This document shows positions 18,112 through 26,801 of a stretch of DNA of 64,000 nt, one piece after another; the first letter of the stretch is position 1; each line of letters begins with the position of its first letter. The position numbers and the translations under genes are program-made. The notes under the pieces are model-generated. The model was not told where the DNA came from and searched no databases. It was given only the letters and a program-made list of their open reading frames with translations. The DNA is from Arenicellales bacterium (GTDB lineage Bacteria > Pseudomonadota > Gammaproteobacteria > Arenicellales > JAHEKD01), in NCBI GenBank assembly GCA_028284225.1, contig JANQSD010000020.1, positions 49,296 to 113,295 on the forward strand, in the 5' to 3' direction.

Positions 18112-18945
18112 ATGAATAGTCCAGAAACTAAAAGCGCTTTATTCCGGTCTCTACATTATCAGGATGATGCTTTTATTTTACCTAATCCCTGGGATGCCGG
18201 TTCCGCACGTCTTTTAGATTCTTTAGGCTTTAAAGCCTTGGCGACAACCAGCTCAGGGATGGCTCATTCACTTGGACTTAGAGATGGAAAGGTATCAAAA
18301 CAGCAATGTTTACAACACTGCAAATCGATTGTTGCAGCAACGGACCTTCCTGTTTCTGCTGACCTGGAAAAAGGGTTTGCAGACACCCCGGATGCTGTAG
18401 CACAAACTATTCATGATGCAGCGAATATCGGACTGGCCGGATGTTCGATTGAAGATCACACTGGTCGCTCAGATAATCCAATATTTGATTTCGAATTAGC
18501 TGTTGAACGAATACAAGCCGCCGCACAAGCAAAACAGTCACTGCCTATTGATTTTGTATTGACCGCTCGCGCGGAAAATCTCTTATGGGGCAAACTGGAT
18601 ATTGATGACACTATTAAGCGCCTACAAGCATTTGAGAAAGCAGGTGCCGATGTACTGTTCGCACCGGGCTTAAAAGATTTAAAAACTATCAAACTGGTTT
18701 GTAGTGCTTTAACCAAACCGGTCAATGTAGTTGTTGAAACCCTGGATCATTCAATCAATTTGCAAACACTGACCGAAGTCGGTGTTAAGCGCATTAGCAT
18801 CGGTTCTAAACTTGCCCTGACCGCCTATGGTGCAATGATTAATGCCGCTAAGGAAATCATGGAACAAGGTGATTTTTCAGTGCTTTCTCAAGCTGTTGAA
18901 TTTTCAACAATAGAAAACCATTTCAGTAAATTCGAAAATGATTAA
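18112..18945 (+). CDS. Isocitrate lyase/PEP mutase superfamily protein
   Basis: A 277-residue TIM-barrel protein of the ICL/PEP-phosphomutase group, whose members cleave or form C-C or P-C bonds on 2-hydroxy- or 2-oxo-acids (2-methylisocitrate lyase, oxaloacetate decarboxylase and similar). Signatures are FILPNPWDAGSARLLDSLGF, LPVSADLEKGFADTPDAV (metal-binding region), GCSIEDHTGR and FVLTARAENLLWG. The strict KKCGH loop of true isocitrate lyases is absent, so it is a short-form member of unknown substrate. It is divergent from the small DUF6614-like gene and convergent with the LysR gene. Confidence 0.82.
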   Translation: MNSPETKSALFRSLHYQDDAFILPNPWDAGSARLLDSLGFKALATTSSGMAHSLGLRDGKVSKQQCLQHCKSIVAATDLPVSADLEKGFADTPDAVAQTIHDAANIGLAGCSIEDHTGRSDNPIFDFELAVERIQAAAQAKQSLPIDFVLTARAENLLWGKLDIDDTIKRLQAFEKAGADVLFAPGLKDLKTIKLVCSALTKPVNVVVETLDHSINLQTLTEVGVKRISIGSKLALTAYGAMINAAKEIMEQGDFSVLSQAVEFSTIENHFSKFEND

Positions 18946-18966
18946 CGATGTGAGCAGGCCTTAACA

Positions 18967-19824
18967 TTAAGCACTATCAACTTCTTTGATAATCTCATCA
19001 ATTAAAGCCTGTTCAATCTTCGACCGTTTATCTGAGCGTGAACGCACTACATAAGCGACATCGGGAGGGTTGGGTAAATCCCCATCCAGTCGTTTCATGC
19101 TGCTGCGCATATTGTGCTGGCTGATCAGCGATACTCCCAGCCCCGCCTCAACCGCATTACAAACGCCGCTGATACTTGGACATTCCAGGATGGTTTTTAA
19201 GTGGACTTTATTGTTCCTGGCCTGCTCAAAGGCCCAGTGTCGGTAAAAGCAATTTTGGTCAAAGGCTATAAATGGCAGAGATTGGTGAAAGCTAAGATCA
19301 AAGTCCAGTCCACACACCCAAATTAAGGAATCTCGATGATAAACAATATCTGAGTCTTGGACATCGTCGGCAAACAATTGCATAACTGCCAAGTCGATTT
19401 CTCCAGCATTTAGTTTATTCTCCAGTTCCAAACTTTGTTCAACATGCGCTTTTATATTTATTGATGGATAAAGACGGGTAAAGCGGCCTAATATCCGGGC
19501 CAAACTGGTGCTGGTTATATCCTCTGTGGTACCGATACGGATTTGCCCGACCAGATGTTTGTTGCCTAATGTCGACAATGCTTCATTGTGTAAGGCAATG
19601 ATACGATTGGCATAATCGAGTAGACGTTGTCCTGCTTTTGTCAACAACGGAGCACCGGCCTTACGCTCAAGTAATGCACAGTCAATGTTCTGCTCAAGCC
19701 GCCTGACTTTGTGACTTACTGCCGATTGCGAAAGCGCCAAATAATCGGCTGCACGAGTAACCCCGCCCAGTTCGGCAACGGCTTTTAACGTGTTTAGTGA
19801 ATCAATATCCAGTTTTGTTGACAT
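18967..19824 (-). CDS. LysR-family transcriptional regulator
   Basis: A 285-residue LysR-type regulator. The winged helix-turn-helix occupies about residues 5-64 (LNTLKAVAELGGVTRAADYL, then SQSAVSHKVRRLEQ). An effector-binding domain follows, with the usual LVGQIRIGTTEDITSTSLAR opening. It is transcribed divergently from the Asp-nucleophile hydrolase (about 100 bp between start codons), so it most likely controls that gene and itself. The effector is unknown. Confidence 0.92.
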   Translation of the reverse strand: MSTKLDIDSLNTLKAVAELGGVTRAADYLALSQSAVSHKVRRLEQNIDCALLERKAGAPLLTKAGQRLLDYANRIIALHNEALSTLGNKHLVGQIRIGTTEDITSTSLARILGRFTRLYPSINIKAHVEQSLELENKLNAGEIDLAVMQLFADDVQDSDIVYHRDSLIWVCGLDFDLSFHQSLPFIAFDQNCFYRHWAFEQARNNKVHLKTILECPSISGVCNAVEAGLGVSLISQHNMRSSMKRLDGDLPNPPDVAYVVRSRSDKRSKIEQALIDEIIKEVDSA

Positions 19825-19924
19825 AAGATTATATGACTATTTTTCATTATTTAATTAAAATATGACATTTGTGTCAAGTTTTATTGCCGAATATGATCTG
19901 CTTATCATCTATCGGAGAAATAAA

Positions 19925-20773
19925 ATGGCTAAATTAGTTAATGAAAATGTATTGATCAACGGTCACCGAATCGCCTGCGGCTCTCATGGAGAGGGCGTGC
20001 CTGTAGTACTGATTCACGGCACCCCTTCTTTTTCGCATATCTGGCGTAATGTTGTCCTCGAACTGGCTGCCAGTGGTCATAAAGCTCATCTGTTTGATTT
20101 GCTTGGTTATGGTTACTCTGAGCGGCCTCATAATCCAGGTGTTGATACTTCTGTGACGGCACAAGTTGATGTTCTGGAAGATCTATTTGATTACTGGGGT
20201 TTAGACAAGGGCCACATTATCAGTCATGACATCGGTGGTGGTGTTGCTATGCGGTTTTCGATTTTCAATCCCGACAAGGTAGAATCACTCACTATCATCG
20301 ATTCAGTCAGTTTTGACAGCTGGCCATCTCCCGGAACACAAAAACAAATGCAACAAGGCCTGGAATCTTTAATCAGTGCTTCTGATCAGCAACACCGGGA
20401 GCATTTTAGCAATTGGATAGAAAATGCTGTCTTTCATAAACAACGTATAAGAAATGGAGCAATGAACGATTATATTGAAATGATTTCTGGTCCCGTGGGT
20501 CAAGCCAGCTTTTTCCAACATCAGGTCAGTCATTATGATAGTCGGCATACTGAAGAAATTACTGAGCGTTTAGCCGAACTGGGCAACCTCCCTGTACAGC
20601 TAGTTTGGGGCGAAAATGATGCCTGGCAAGTAGTCAACTGGGCACATAAATTACATGCTTCCATTCCAGGATCAAAACTTACGATCCTGCCGGAATGTGG
20701 CCACTTTGCAATGGAAGATCAGCCTGAACAAATTTCCAAACTTGTAACAGAGTTCATTGATAAAAATTCTTAA
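19925..20773 (+). CDS. Alpha/beta hydrolase with Asp nucleophile (haloalkane dehalogenase/epoxide hydrolase type)
   Basis: A 282-residue alpha/beta hydrolase. The start at 19925 is chosen because GGAG lies just upstream and the protein begins MAKLVNENVLINGHRIACG; the frame is open further upstream but without homology. Motifs are the oxyanion HGTPSFSHIWRNV, the nucleophile elbow ISHDIGGGVAM (Asp in place of Ser), the acid GENDAW and the base CGHFAMEDQPEQ. Asp-nucleophile members act as dehalogenases or epoxide hydrolases, but many have unknown substrates. Divergent from the LysR gene. A related enzyme with the same AHDFGG elbow is encoded at 52802-53611. Confidence 0.82.
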   Translation: MAKLVNENVLINGHRIACGSHGEGVPVVLIHGTPSFSHIWRNVVLELAASGHKAHLFDLLGYGYSERPHNPGVDTSVTAQVDVLEDLFDYWGLDKGHIISHDIGGGVAMRFSIFNPDKVESLTIIDSVSFDSWPSPGTQKQMQQGLESLISASDQQHREHFSNWIENAVFHKQRIRNGAMNDYIEMISGPVGQASFFQHQVSHYDSRHTEEITERLAELGNLPVQLVWGENDAWQVVNWAHKLHASIPGSKLTILPECGHFAMEDQPEQISKLVTEFIDKNS

Positions 20774-20779
20774 AAAAAA

Positions 20780-20817
20780 GCTTGAGGCAGCTTTTTATTG
20801 TTATCACTGCCTCAAGC
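20780..20817 (-). terminator. Terminator hairpin downstream of the pnuC operon
   Basis: Perfect 11-bp stem GCTTGAGGCAG / CTGCCTCAAGC with a 16-nt loop. On the minus strand it is followed by a run of eight Ts, so it fits the end of the dapF-to-pnuC transcript; in the plus direction it could also slow transcription leaving the hydrolase gene. The 200 bp between it and pnuC holds no gene that I can support. Confidence 0.75.
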
Positions 20818-21020
20818 CCCCCACGAACACACCAAAATTATTTGACATTAACAGTGTGAAATAAAAATCGAATGGCGGTTATTATTCTCTATTCATTCAA
20901 TATCAATCACGATATTTATGTTACGAAACTTTGAACAATGCTGTCTGTAACCGATTACGCGAAATTTTTGTGAGGAATTACCAGGCAGGTAATTTAACGG
21001 TGGACCTATTTAGTCCAATT

Positions 21021-21644
21021 TTATGCAGCTTGGGCCAGCAACTTACGCCACTTTCGATAACCCATAACTGCCATGAATGTAAAAACCAAAAATTGAATGC
21101 TGGTCAACATCAAGCCTTTGTAAGCATACAGCGGAATCGAAATCGCATCACCCAAAATCCAGCACAGCCAATGTTGAATCTTGCGTCTCGCCATTAACCA
21201 CATGCCCACAAAAAATATGCCCGTAGTAAATGTATCTACATAGGCGGTCCAGCTCGTCAACCTGCTGGATAAACTATAAACTACCAACACGGCAAAAATA
21301 GCGCTAAAAAATATAAACAGGCAAATTCTCGCGTCATACTTAGTGGTTTCAGTAATGGGGGTTTGCTGCTGCTCAGAATCCTCGCGAGTCCAATAAAACC
21401 AACCATAGACACTCATTAATAAATAATAGGCGTTGATGAGCATATCGCCAAGCAATGTGCTGACAGCAAGCAGATAGATAAATATTGAGGTACTTATGAT
21501 GCCGGTTGGAAAGACTAATACACTGTTTTGCCAGGAAAACCAAACCGACAAAATTCCAAAGAATATAGCTGTGGCCTCAAGATAGATGAATAACGTGGGG
21601 TACTGAGAATACTGAGCAAATAGAAAATCAAAAACTTGGCTCAT
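21021..21644 (-). CDS. PnuC-family vitamin transporter (nicotinamide riboside or thiamine)
   Basis: A 207-residue membrane protein with seven hydrophobic segments and the PnuC features: VYGWFYW (the WxxW motif), and WLCWILGDAISIPLYAYKGL near the C-terminus. PnuC proteins import vitamin precursors, driven by intracellular phosphorylation. PnuC itself takes nicotinamide riboside, while PnuT relatives take thiamine. The preceding gene encodes a thiamine-binding-type protein and overlaps by 17 bp, which favours thiamine here; that is inference. The ATG at 21644 has GGAG 7 nt upstream and is preferred over an upstream GTG. No TPP riboswitch was recognised. Confidence 0.85.
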   Translation of the reverse strand: MSQVFDFLFAQYSQYPTLFIYLEATAIFFGILSVWFSWQNSVLVFPTGIISTSIFIYLLAVSTLLGDMLINAYYLLMSVYGWFYWTREDSEQQQTPITETTKYDARICLFIFFSAIFAVLVVYSLSSRLTSWTAYVDTFTTGIFFVGMWLMARRKIQHWLCWILGDAISIPLYAYKGLMLTSIQFLVFTFMAVMGYRKWRKLLAQAA

Positions 21645-21888
21645 AGCCGCTCCGATCACTTTTAACCATTTTCAGGTTAACAACAATATGATCCTGGCCG
21701 GCAAACGCTGTCTCAATTTCAGTGCTAAGCAAATCCATTACTGCCCTGTATTCACCATATACTTGTGTGCTCAACGGATTTTCCATTACTGTAAAAGGTG
21801 ATTGACGCAAGCGTTTAATAAAATCCTTTATTGGGTTTTCAAAATCATCACTCAGTGGCATTAAGGTCAATTCAACAGAGACATCCAT
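21628..21888 (-). CDS. Thiamine-binding (YqgV/MTH1187/YkoF-type) small protein
   Basis: An 86-residue ferredoxin-like protein: MDVSVELTLMPLSDDFENPI, then FIKRLRQSPFTVMENPLSTQ, then VYGEYRAVMDLLSTEIE, then HIVVNLKMV. This matches the small thiamine/pyrimidine-binding family. Start 21888 is supported by GGAG 7 nt upstream; the frame extends upstream but without family similarity. It overlaps the start of the PnuC-type transporter gene, so the pair is likely co-translated and may work as a vitamin-binding partner. Confidence 0.75.
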   Translation of the reverse strand: MDVSVELTLMPLSDDFENPIKDFIKRLRQSPFTVMENPLSTQVYGEYRAVMDLLSTEIETAFAGQDHIVVNLKMVKSDRSGYEPSF

Positions 21889-21985
21889 TATTTGCTCCAA
21901 AAGTCTTAAATCAATAATGTCAGCATCATACTGGATTGGGCACAAAGATAAAATTCAAAATAGCCAAAAGAAAATCCGACGTTTA

Positions 21986-22900
21986 CTAGGGTCTGAATTG
22001 TTTTGCTCCGCCAGGGATGTTTAATGATTTAGGTGGATTAGGTGAGCGGATATGATGCGCCTGAATTTCTTTGAACAGTTCCCGATTTGTCCAGCCCAGA
22101 TTATTGATGCTCAAATAATCGGATAATGCTCGATAACGCTCGCTACGGGAAAGATAATCCAGGCTACGTCTGGCAAGGCAGGAAAGATCCACCATTTGAC
22201 CGTGTTTGGCGCTGAAAGACAGTTGTCGATAAGCTGCGCGCGGGCAATCAATCCAGGTGGTTTTATATCTGCCCTCTTCTTCGGTCACTAAAATATTGCG
22301 CCAGTGTAGATCTTGATGAAAAAACTTGATCGAATGGGCCTTAGCAAGCTGCTCAAAAATTTGTGAACGCAGATCCAGATAAGTTTTAGAGCGTTGTTGC
22401 TTTGGTAAATCAAACCACACCTGTGCAGCAAATTGCTGTAAATCCATGCTGTCGCTCACACCTTCAGTGATGATATAAGCTGCGACCAATTGACCGAACG
22501 AACGCTTTTCACCGAATGCAATAACGTTCAAAGTTGGAATCGCCAATTTTTTTAACTGAGCATACCCAAATACTTCCACCTGTGCCTTACTGGCTCGCAT
22601 CCAGTAGCGTTTTTGTTTGGATGGCGGATAGGTATAGCGTTTAAAAAAAAACGAACGTCCATCATCCAGTACAACTTTAAAGCAGTTGGTGATTTCTGAT
22701 TTAGATACACACTCCCCTGGGCTGATAATCGACCAATCGTTCTGATTTGTCAGACCGAATTGTGCCAGTTCACTTTCCCAGCTTGCATCGATAGAACGCA
22801 CTTCACCATTAAATACAGCGACAGAACGTTTTGTATCCGGTAACAAACTAATCGTTTTGATTTGCACGTTTGCTTTTGGCCCGTGGATGTGCTGCATCAT
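21986..22900 (-). CDS. InaA/Kdo-type lipopolysaccharide kinase family protein
   Basis: A 304-residue protein-kinase-like fold of the WaaP/KdkA/InaA type, which phosphorylates sugars of the LPS core or related substrates. Motifs are FFFKRYTYPPSKQKRYWMRA (ATP-site lysine region), HSIKFFHQDLHWRNILV (catalytic Asp and Asn) and TTWIDCPRAAYRQLS (metal-binding Asp). The first ATG (22900) lies 52 bp inside the xerC coding region, so a later start cannot be excluded. It is the fourth gene of the dapF-DUF484-xerC transcript. Confidence 0.8.
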   Translation of the reverse strand: MMQHIHGPKANVQIKTISLLPDTKRSVAVFNGEVRSIDASWESELAQFGLTNQNDWSIISPGECVSKSEITNCFKVVLDDGRSFFFKRYTYPPSKQKRYWMRASKAQVEVFGYAQLKKLAIPTLNVIAFGEKRSFGQLVAAYIITEGVSDSMDLQQFAAQVWFDLPKQQRSKTYLDLRSQIFEQLAKAHSIKFFHQDLHWRNILVTEEEGRYKTTWIDCPRAAYRQLSFSAKHGQMVDLSCLARRSLDYLSRSERYRALSDYLSINNLGWTNRELFKEIQAHHIRSPNPPKSLNIPGGAKQFRP

Positions 22901-23762
22901 AGACTTTGCTCAAATGCTGAAAGTCCAGATGTGTATAAATTTGAGTGGTAGATAAATTAGCATGACCCAGCATCTCTTGTACTGCGCGCAGGTCGCCGCT
23001 TGATTCAAGCATGTGTGAAGCAAATGAATGCCTGAGCATATGCGGATGCAGATTACGTCCGATGCCGGCTTTTTTAGCCCAGGTAGACAGCCGTTGCTGG
23101 ACACTACGCCCACTGATACGCTTGCCTTGATTACTGACAAAAAGTGCCGTTTCATTAATCTTGGCCAGGCTTGTGCGAAATTTGAGCCACTTTTCGATTG
23201 CCTTGATGGCAAAACTTCCGACCGGGACGATGCGTTCTTTATTGCCTTTACCAACCACTCGCACGGTATGCTCGGTATTGTTGATATCATCCATATCCAG
23301 GCCGACTAATTCTGAAAGCCTTAATCCCGACGAGTAAAAAAGCTCAATCATGGCCAGATCCCGGGCAAGCAAGGGATTGTCTGTTTGAGCCTCTAATAAC
23401 TGTAAGACAACGTCAGGGTCTAAGGTATCGGGGAGTTTATGGCCTGCTTTAGGTGCTTTAACCCCTTCAAACGGATTATATTGATCAACAATTTTCTCTC
23501 GTAGCAGGTAATTGTAAAACGTACGTGAGGATGAAAGTATTCGCTGAATACTACGACTGTTCATCCCGGCGGAATTTAATGACATGGCAAATAAGCGGGC
23601 TAAATCAACGTTGAGTTTACTCCAGGAATCAAGCTGGCGCTTATCACAGAATTGCTTGAGCTTGGTCAGGTCACGATGGTAAGCTGACGTGGTATGAGCA
23701 GATAAACGCCGTTCAGTCGTTAAGTGGTGAATAAATAGATCAATTTCCTTGTAATCCGGCAC
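22848..23762 (-). CDS. xerC: Site-specific tyrosine recombinase XerC
   Basis: Resolves chromosome dimers at dif together with XerD. At 304 residues it is of normal length, with a SAM-like N-terminal domain (FIHHLTTERRLSAHTTSAYH) and a catalytic domain. Active-site residues are visible in SGLRLSELVGLDMDD (Arg), HPHMLRHSFASHMLESSGDL (His-x-x-Arg), LGHANLSTTQIYTHLDF (His and the nucleophilic Tyr). The placement after dapF and DUF484 is characteristic of XerC rather than XerD or an integrase. Confidence 0.95.
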   Translation of the reverse strand: MPDYKEIDLFIHHLTTERRLSAHTTSAYHRDLTKLKQFCDKRQLDSWSKLNVDLARLFAMSLNSAGMNSRSIQRILSSSRTFYNYLLREKIVDQYNPFEGVKAPKAGHKLPDTLDPDVVLQLLEAQTDNPLLARDLAMIELFYSSGLRLSELVGLDMDDINNTEHTVRVVGKGNKERIVPVGSFAIKAIEKWLKFRTSLAKINETALFVSNQGKRISGRSVQQRLSTWAKKAGIGRNLHPHMLRHSFASHMLESSGDLRAVQEMLGHANLSTTQIYTHLDFQHLSKVYDAAHPRAKSKRANQND

Positions 23763-23771
23763 AACACCACA

Positions 23772-24449
23772 TCAGGCAACAGTCAGAGCCTGGCTGACAA
23801 TTTGACCTATACAATCAAGGTATGTCGTGGACTGATCGGCACTAAACCGTTCAGTATTATCGGAGCCCAGGGCCAAAATGCCGCAGCCTCGCTTTTTTGC
23901 ATCAGTCAGTGGAACCAGTGCACATGACTTTACTTTTTCAGCTGTATCACCGAAAAGTAAATCCAGCAGTTCGGTTGAAAAGTTTGTTCCACATTGAATT
24001 TCAATTTTATCCAGTGCCTGATTAATCAGTTCATCTGAATGGTACTGTTTGATTAGCTGTGACTGACTACCCTGGTTGATGACGACACCTGATAATTGGT
24101 ATTGCTGCTTAAGCCAATCTTCTATGCATTCGGCTAAATTAGCTTTATCAGGTTGTTTTAACAACATGACTGCCAGATCCTTGATTCTGAACCAAAGTTC
24201 TTCATTTTCGCTGGCAAGCACAGCAAATGTCTTTAGCTGGTCTTTATAGGATTCACTTTGCTGGCGCAAGACTTGCACCTGACGCTCTATTAACGACGTA
24301 GTGCCTTCACCGGAAATATGGGGAATCTGAATTTCAGCTAATAAATCCAGATTGGTTTCAAAAAATTCCGGATTAATTCGTAAGTATTCCGCCACCTGTT
24401 CGGCGGTTAATTTTGTTATTTGCTCTGCAGTATTTTGTTCCTGACTCAT
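23772..24449 (-). CDS. DUF484 family protein (YigA-like)
   Basis: A 225-residue cytoplasmic protein with a short N-terminal region (VAEYLRINPEFFETNLDLLA), a coiled-coil segment (LIERQVQVLRQQSESYKDQL) and a GAF-like C-terminal half ending in the FSADQSTTYLDCIGQIVSQA helix. DUF484 proteins lie between dapF and xerC across gammaproteobacteria; their function is not established. It overlaps dapF by 4 bp, and xerC begins 9 bp after its stop. Confidence 0.9.
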   Translation of the reverse strand: MSQEQNTAEQITKLTAEQVAEYLRINPEFFETNLDLLAEIQIPHISGEGTTSLIERQVQVLRQQSESYKDQLKTFAVLASENEELWFRIKDLAVMLLKQPDKANLAECIEDWLKQQYQLSGVVINQGSQSQLIKQYHSDELINQALDKIEIQCGTNFSTELLDLLFGDTAEKVKSCALVPLTDAKKRGCGILALGSDNTERFSADQSTTYLDCIGQIVSQALTVA

Positions 24450-25285
24450 AAATTCTCCAAATCCAGTTCGCTTTCGAACACTGTAACTGCCGGACCAGTC
24501 AGTTCAACAGCATGACCTTCACCTGGCCAGTGTACACCAAGCCTGCCCCCCAAAAGCTCAATCGTTACGGTGTCATTGATTAATTGTTTTTGTCTGGCAG
24601 CTACCATTATCGCACAAGCACCACTACCACAGGCCATTGTTTCACCTACTCCGCGCTCGAACACCCGTGCTTTGATATAGGAATGGTCAACCACTTCAGC
24701 GTAACAGGCGTTTGTTCGATTCGGGAATCTTGCATGTGATTCAATTAAAGGGCCTTGGGTGTTTACCGGTGCTGAATCAATATGCTCGACAAATTGCACA
24801 CAATGCGGATTGCCCAGCGCCAACACTGAAGCTGTGATCATTTCATTATCGAGCCCAATGGAATATTCCCGTTGCTCAGATTCTGCGATAAATGGAACCT
24901 GTGCGGGTTCAAATTGAGGCTGTCCCATATTGACTGTCACACTGTCAATATCATTTAATTTCAACTGCAGTGTAGTAGTAATTGTTTTAACGGTTAACTC
25001 AGTTTTGTCAGTCAGCCCTTGCTCATGAACAAAACGAGCAAGACATCTGGCTCCATTACCACACTGCCCGACTTCACTTCCGTCATGGTTAATAATGCGA
25101 TAATTAAAATCAATCCCCTGTTCCACCGCAGGCTCTACAATCAACAATTGATCACAACCGATGCCTTTATGCCGATCGGAAATTTTACGCGCTAATTCCG
25201 GGGTCAAATCCAGTGGCTGCGAAACCGCATTGAACATGACAAAATCATTGCCCAAACCATGCATTTTGGTAAATTTTACGACCAT
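24446..25285 (-). CDS. dapF: Diaminopimelate epimerase
   Basis: Converts LL- to meso-diaminopimelate for lysine and peptidoglycan synthesis. It is 279 residues long with MHGLGNDFVMF at the N-terminus and the two catalytic cysteines in QCGNGARCLARF (Cys75) and ETMACGSGACAIMVAARQ. First gene of the dapF-DUF484-xerC-InaA-(thiamine binding)-pnuC series; the promoter should lie in the 39 bp before the divergent small membrane protein gene or just inside it. Confidence 0.97.
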   Translation of the reverse strand: MVVKFTKMHGLGNDFVMFNAVSQPLDLTPELARKISDRHKGIGCDQLLIVEPAVEQGIDFNYRIINHDGSEVGQCGNGARCLARFVHEQGLTDKTELTVKTITTTLQLKLNDIDSVTVNMGQPQFEPAQVPFIAESEQREYSIGLDNEMITASVLALGNPHCVQFVEHIDSAPVNTQGPLIESHARFPNRTNACYAEVVDHSYIKARVFERGVGETMACGSGACAIMVAARQKQLINDTVTIELLGGRLGVHWPGEGHAVELTGPAVTVFESELDLENL

Positions 25286-25324
25286 TTCTGTTACGCTATC
25301 TGACCTGTAGAATTGAGTTCATTA

Positions 25325-25576
25325 ATGAAACAAAACAAATTCAAACTGATTATTAATCAATACTTTGCCAAGCTCAAGGCTCTGCCGCCAACAATAAGGC
25401 AAATTATAGCTATATTATTGATAATCATGGGATTTTTTGGGTTTTTGCCGATAGTTGGATTTTGGATGATTCCGCTTGGTCTGATGTTACTCGCAATCGA
25501 CTTCCCCTGGGCCAAGCGCACTCTGACAAGGCTTAAGTTTCAGTATCGAAGATTAGTAAAGTTTCTGAAAGCTTAA
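25325..25576 (+). CDS. Small membrane protein, PGPGW-like
   Basis: An 83-residue protein with two hydrophobic segments (about residues 25-60) and basic ends. The pattern GFFGFLPIVGFWMIPLGLML followed by LAIDFPWAKR resembles the PGPGW putative transmembrane family, though the central PGPG is replaced by LPIV. ATG 25325 is preferred; a TTG at 25313 would add four residues. Divergent from dapF. Function unknown. Confidence 0.6.
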   Translation: MKQNKFKLIINQYFAKLKALPPTIRQIIAILLIIMGFFGFLPIVGFWMIPLGLMLLAIDFPWAKRTLTRLKFQYRRLVKFLKA

Positions 25577-25942
25577 ACTTTAATATCGCTTACCTAGGGG
25601 CGTTCTCACATCCAATCATTGCTGCCAAGTGGGCAAGACAGAAGGAGTGTCGTGTAGTTGTCTACATATCGGAGAGTGGATTATCGCATTTCGAAGTAAG
25701 TTAACGAGTACGATTTTGGTGTGGGTCTTAGCCACGATAAGTTCCGTAATCTAGCTTTCCTTTATACCTCAATTATCGGATTTACCGTTACTAGTCACTG
25801 ACGAATGTCCTGCAAGCCATGCTCAAAAATAGACGCCAGCTTATCTGTCGCAATGATCGAATCGGCAAAATCTTCTCGCACCAAAGTTAGAAACACACTT
25901 TACATCTGCTCTGAGCTACGGAATATCCCGGCCACTTGAATC
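25577..25942. other. Gene-poor interval with degraded sequence
   Basis: No intact gene. The stretch reads like decayed coding DNA: a short minus-strand frame with protein-like composition lies at 25795-25896 and stops cut all frames elsewhere. No clear repeat ends or hairpins were found. Confidence 0.5.
25795..25896 (-). pseudogene. Possible C-terminal remnant of a lost gene
   Basis: Minus-strand frame ending REDFADSIIATDKLASIFEH and GLQDIRQ-stop. It has the look of a true amphipathic C-terminus but is preceded at once by an in-frame stop. The family is not recognised. Evidence is composition only. Confidence 0.3.
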
Positions 25943-26554
25943 CTAGGGTTTTTGAATACTGTAACGACATAATAGCTTTTCACTGGATCGGTCACATAAT
26001 TCTTTCACTTTGCAACCTGTCGTGTTGGAAAAATAACTCGCGATCACTTCACAGACACATGGATCAGCCCGGACAGCCGAGGCCAGGGGGCAATTATGGC
26101 TCTCAATGATAAATTCATCTTCGTTATCAGTGAGTTCGGTTGCCGCGCCCATTGAGTCAGCGAATATCCTTGCCAATCTAAGCCGTTCCTCAACCGGTAA
26201 CGTTTTATCAACATTGACTTCTTTAGCGATGTCACGACCGACTTTTTTCATGATTGATTTGATCTTCGACTTTTCAAGCTCTGCTGACATATTTTTTATT
26301 AATATCGCTGAAAAAGCTGGATACGCCTTGGAAAGGCTGTCTTCTTGACCTTCCACTGCCTTAAATTGGACGGCCGGTTTACCAACGCGCTTGGTATGGA
26401 TAAACTGCCCTCGCTCAACCAATCCTTCTGCTTCAAGCTGACCTAATTGAAAGACTATAGCGTTTCGACTCAGCCCAAGCCTTTCAACGAGTTGATTCAC
26501 CGTTAATGGTGTTTTTCTCAACATTGAAATAATTCGTTGATTGGTATTAATCAT
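25943..26554 (-). CDS. HTH regulator with cysteine-rich, probably Fe-S-binding, C-terminus (SufR-like architecture)
   Basis: A 203-residue regulator. An ArsR-like winged helix occupies residues 1-65 (MLRKTPLTVNQLVERLGLSR, then FQLGQLEAEGLVERG). The C-terminal part carries cysteines at 155, 166, 168, 181, 187 and 196. Cys155, 168, 181 and 196 are separated by 12, 12 and 14 residues, as in SufR-type 2Fe-2S/4Fe-4S sensors. It is divergent from the spondin/CHRD gene and probably controls it, possibly in response to redox or iron state; that is inference. No suf/isc genes are in the window, so it is not an obvious SufR. Confidence 0.75.
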   Translation of the reverse strand: MINTNQRIISMLRKTPLTVNQLVERLGLSRNAIVFQLGQLEAEGLVERGQFIHTKRVGKPAVQFKAVEGQEDSLSKAYPAFSAILIKNMSAELEKSKIKSIMKKVGRDIAKEVNVDKTLPVEERLRLARIFADSMGAATELTDNEDEFIIESHNCPLASAVRADPCVCEVIASYFSNTTGCKVKELCDRSSEKLLCRYSIQKP

Positions 26555-26582
26555 TGTCTATCCCTAGATTTCGATCTAATTA

Positions 26583-26596
26583 TGACTATTAAGTCA
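26583..26596. promoter_or_regulatory. Candidate operator palindrome for the cysteine-rich regulator
   Basis: TGACTATTAAGTCA, a 5-bp inverted repeat with an A/T spacer, 29 bp upstream of the regulator start, in the divergent control region. Its role is inferred from symmetry and position. Confidence 0.4.
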
Positions 26597-26801
26597 AAAA
26601 TCATAAGCCTTTATTAATCAAGAAGCAAAATATAAATAATTATAACAATTTTTATGGTTATTATTGAACTTTTATAAAAACCACCACTCTCACTCAGTAC
26701 AGAACACGGGGAAAAGTTCAAATAACTGCTGTTCTTAATAGCTGATGACAATGAACCAACAATCATTTCATCATTACTTTGAAACGACTTTGGAGACGAA
26801 A

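Noticed and set aside
20931..21197. Plus-strand 88-codon frame
   Set aside because: Mostly antisense to pnuC.
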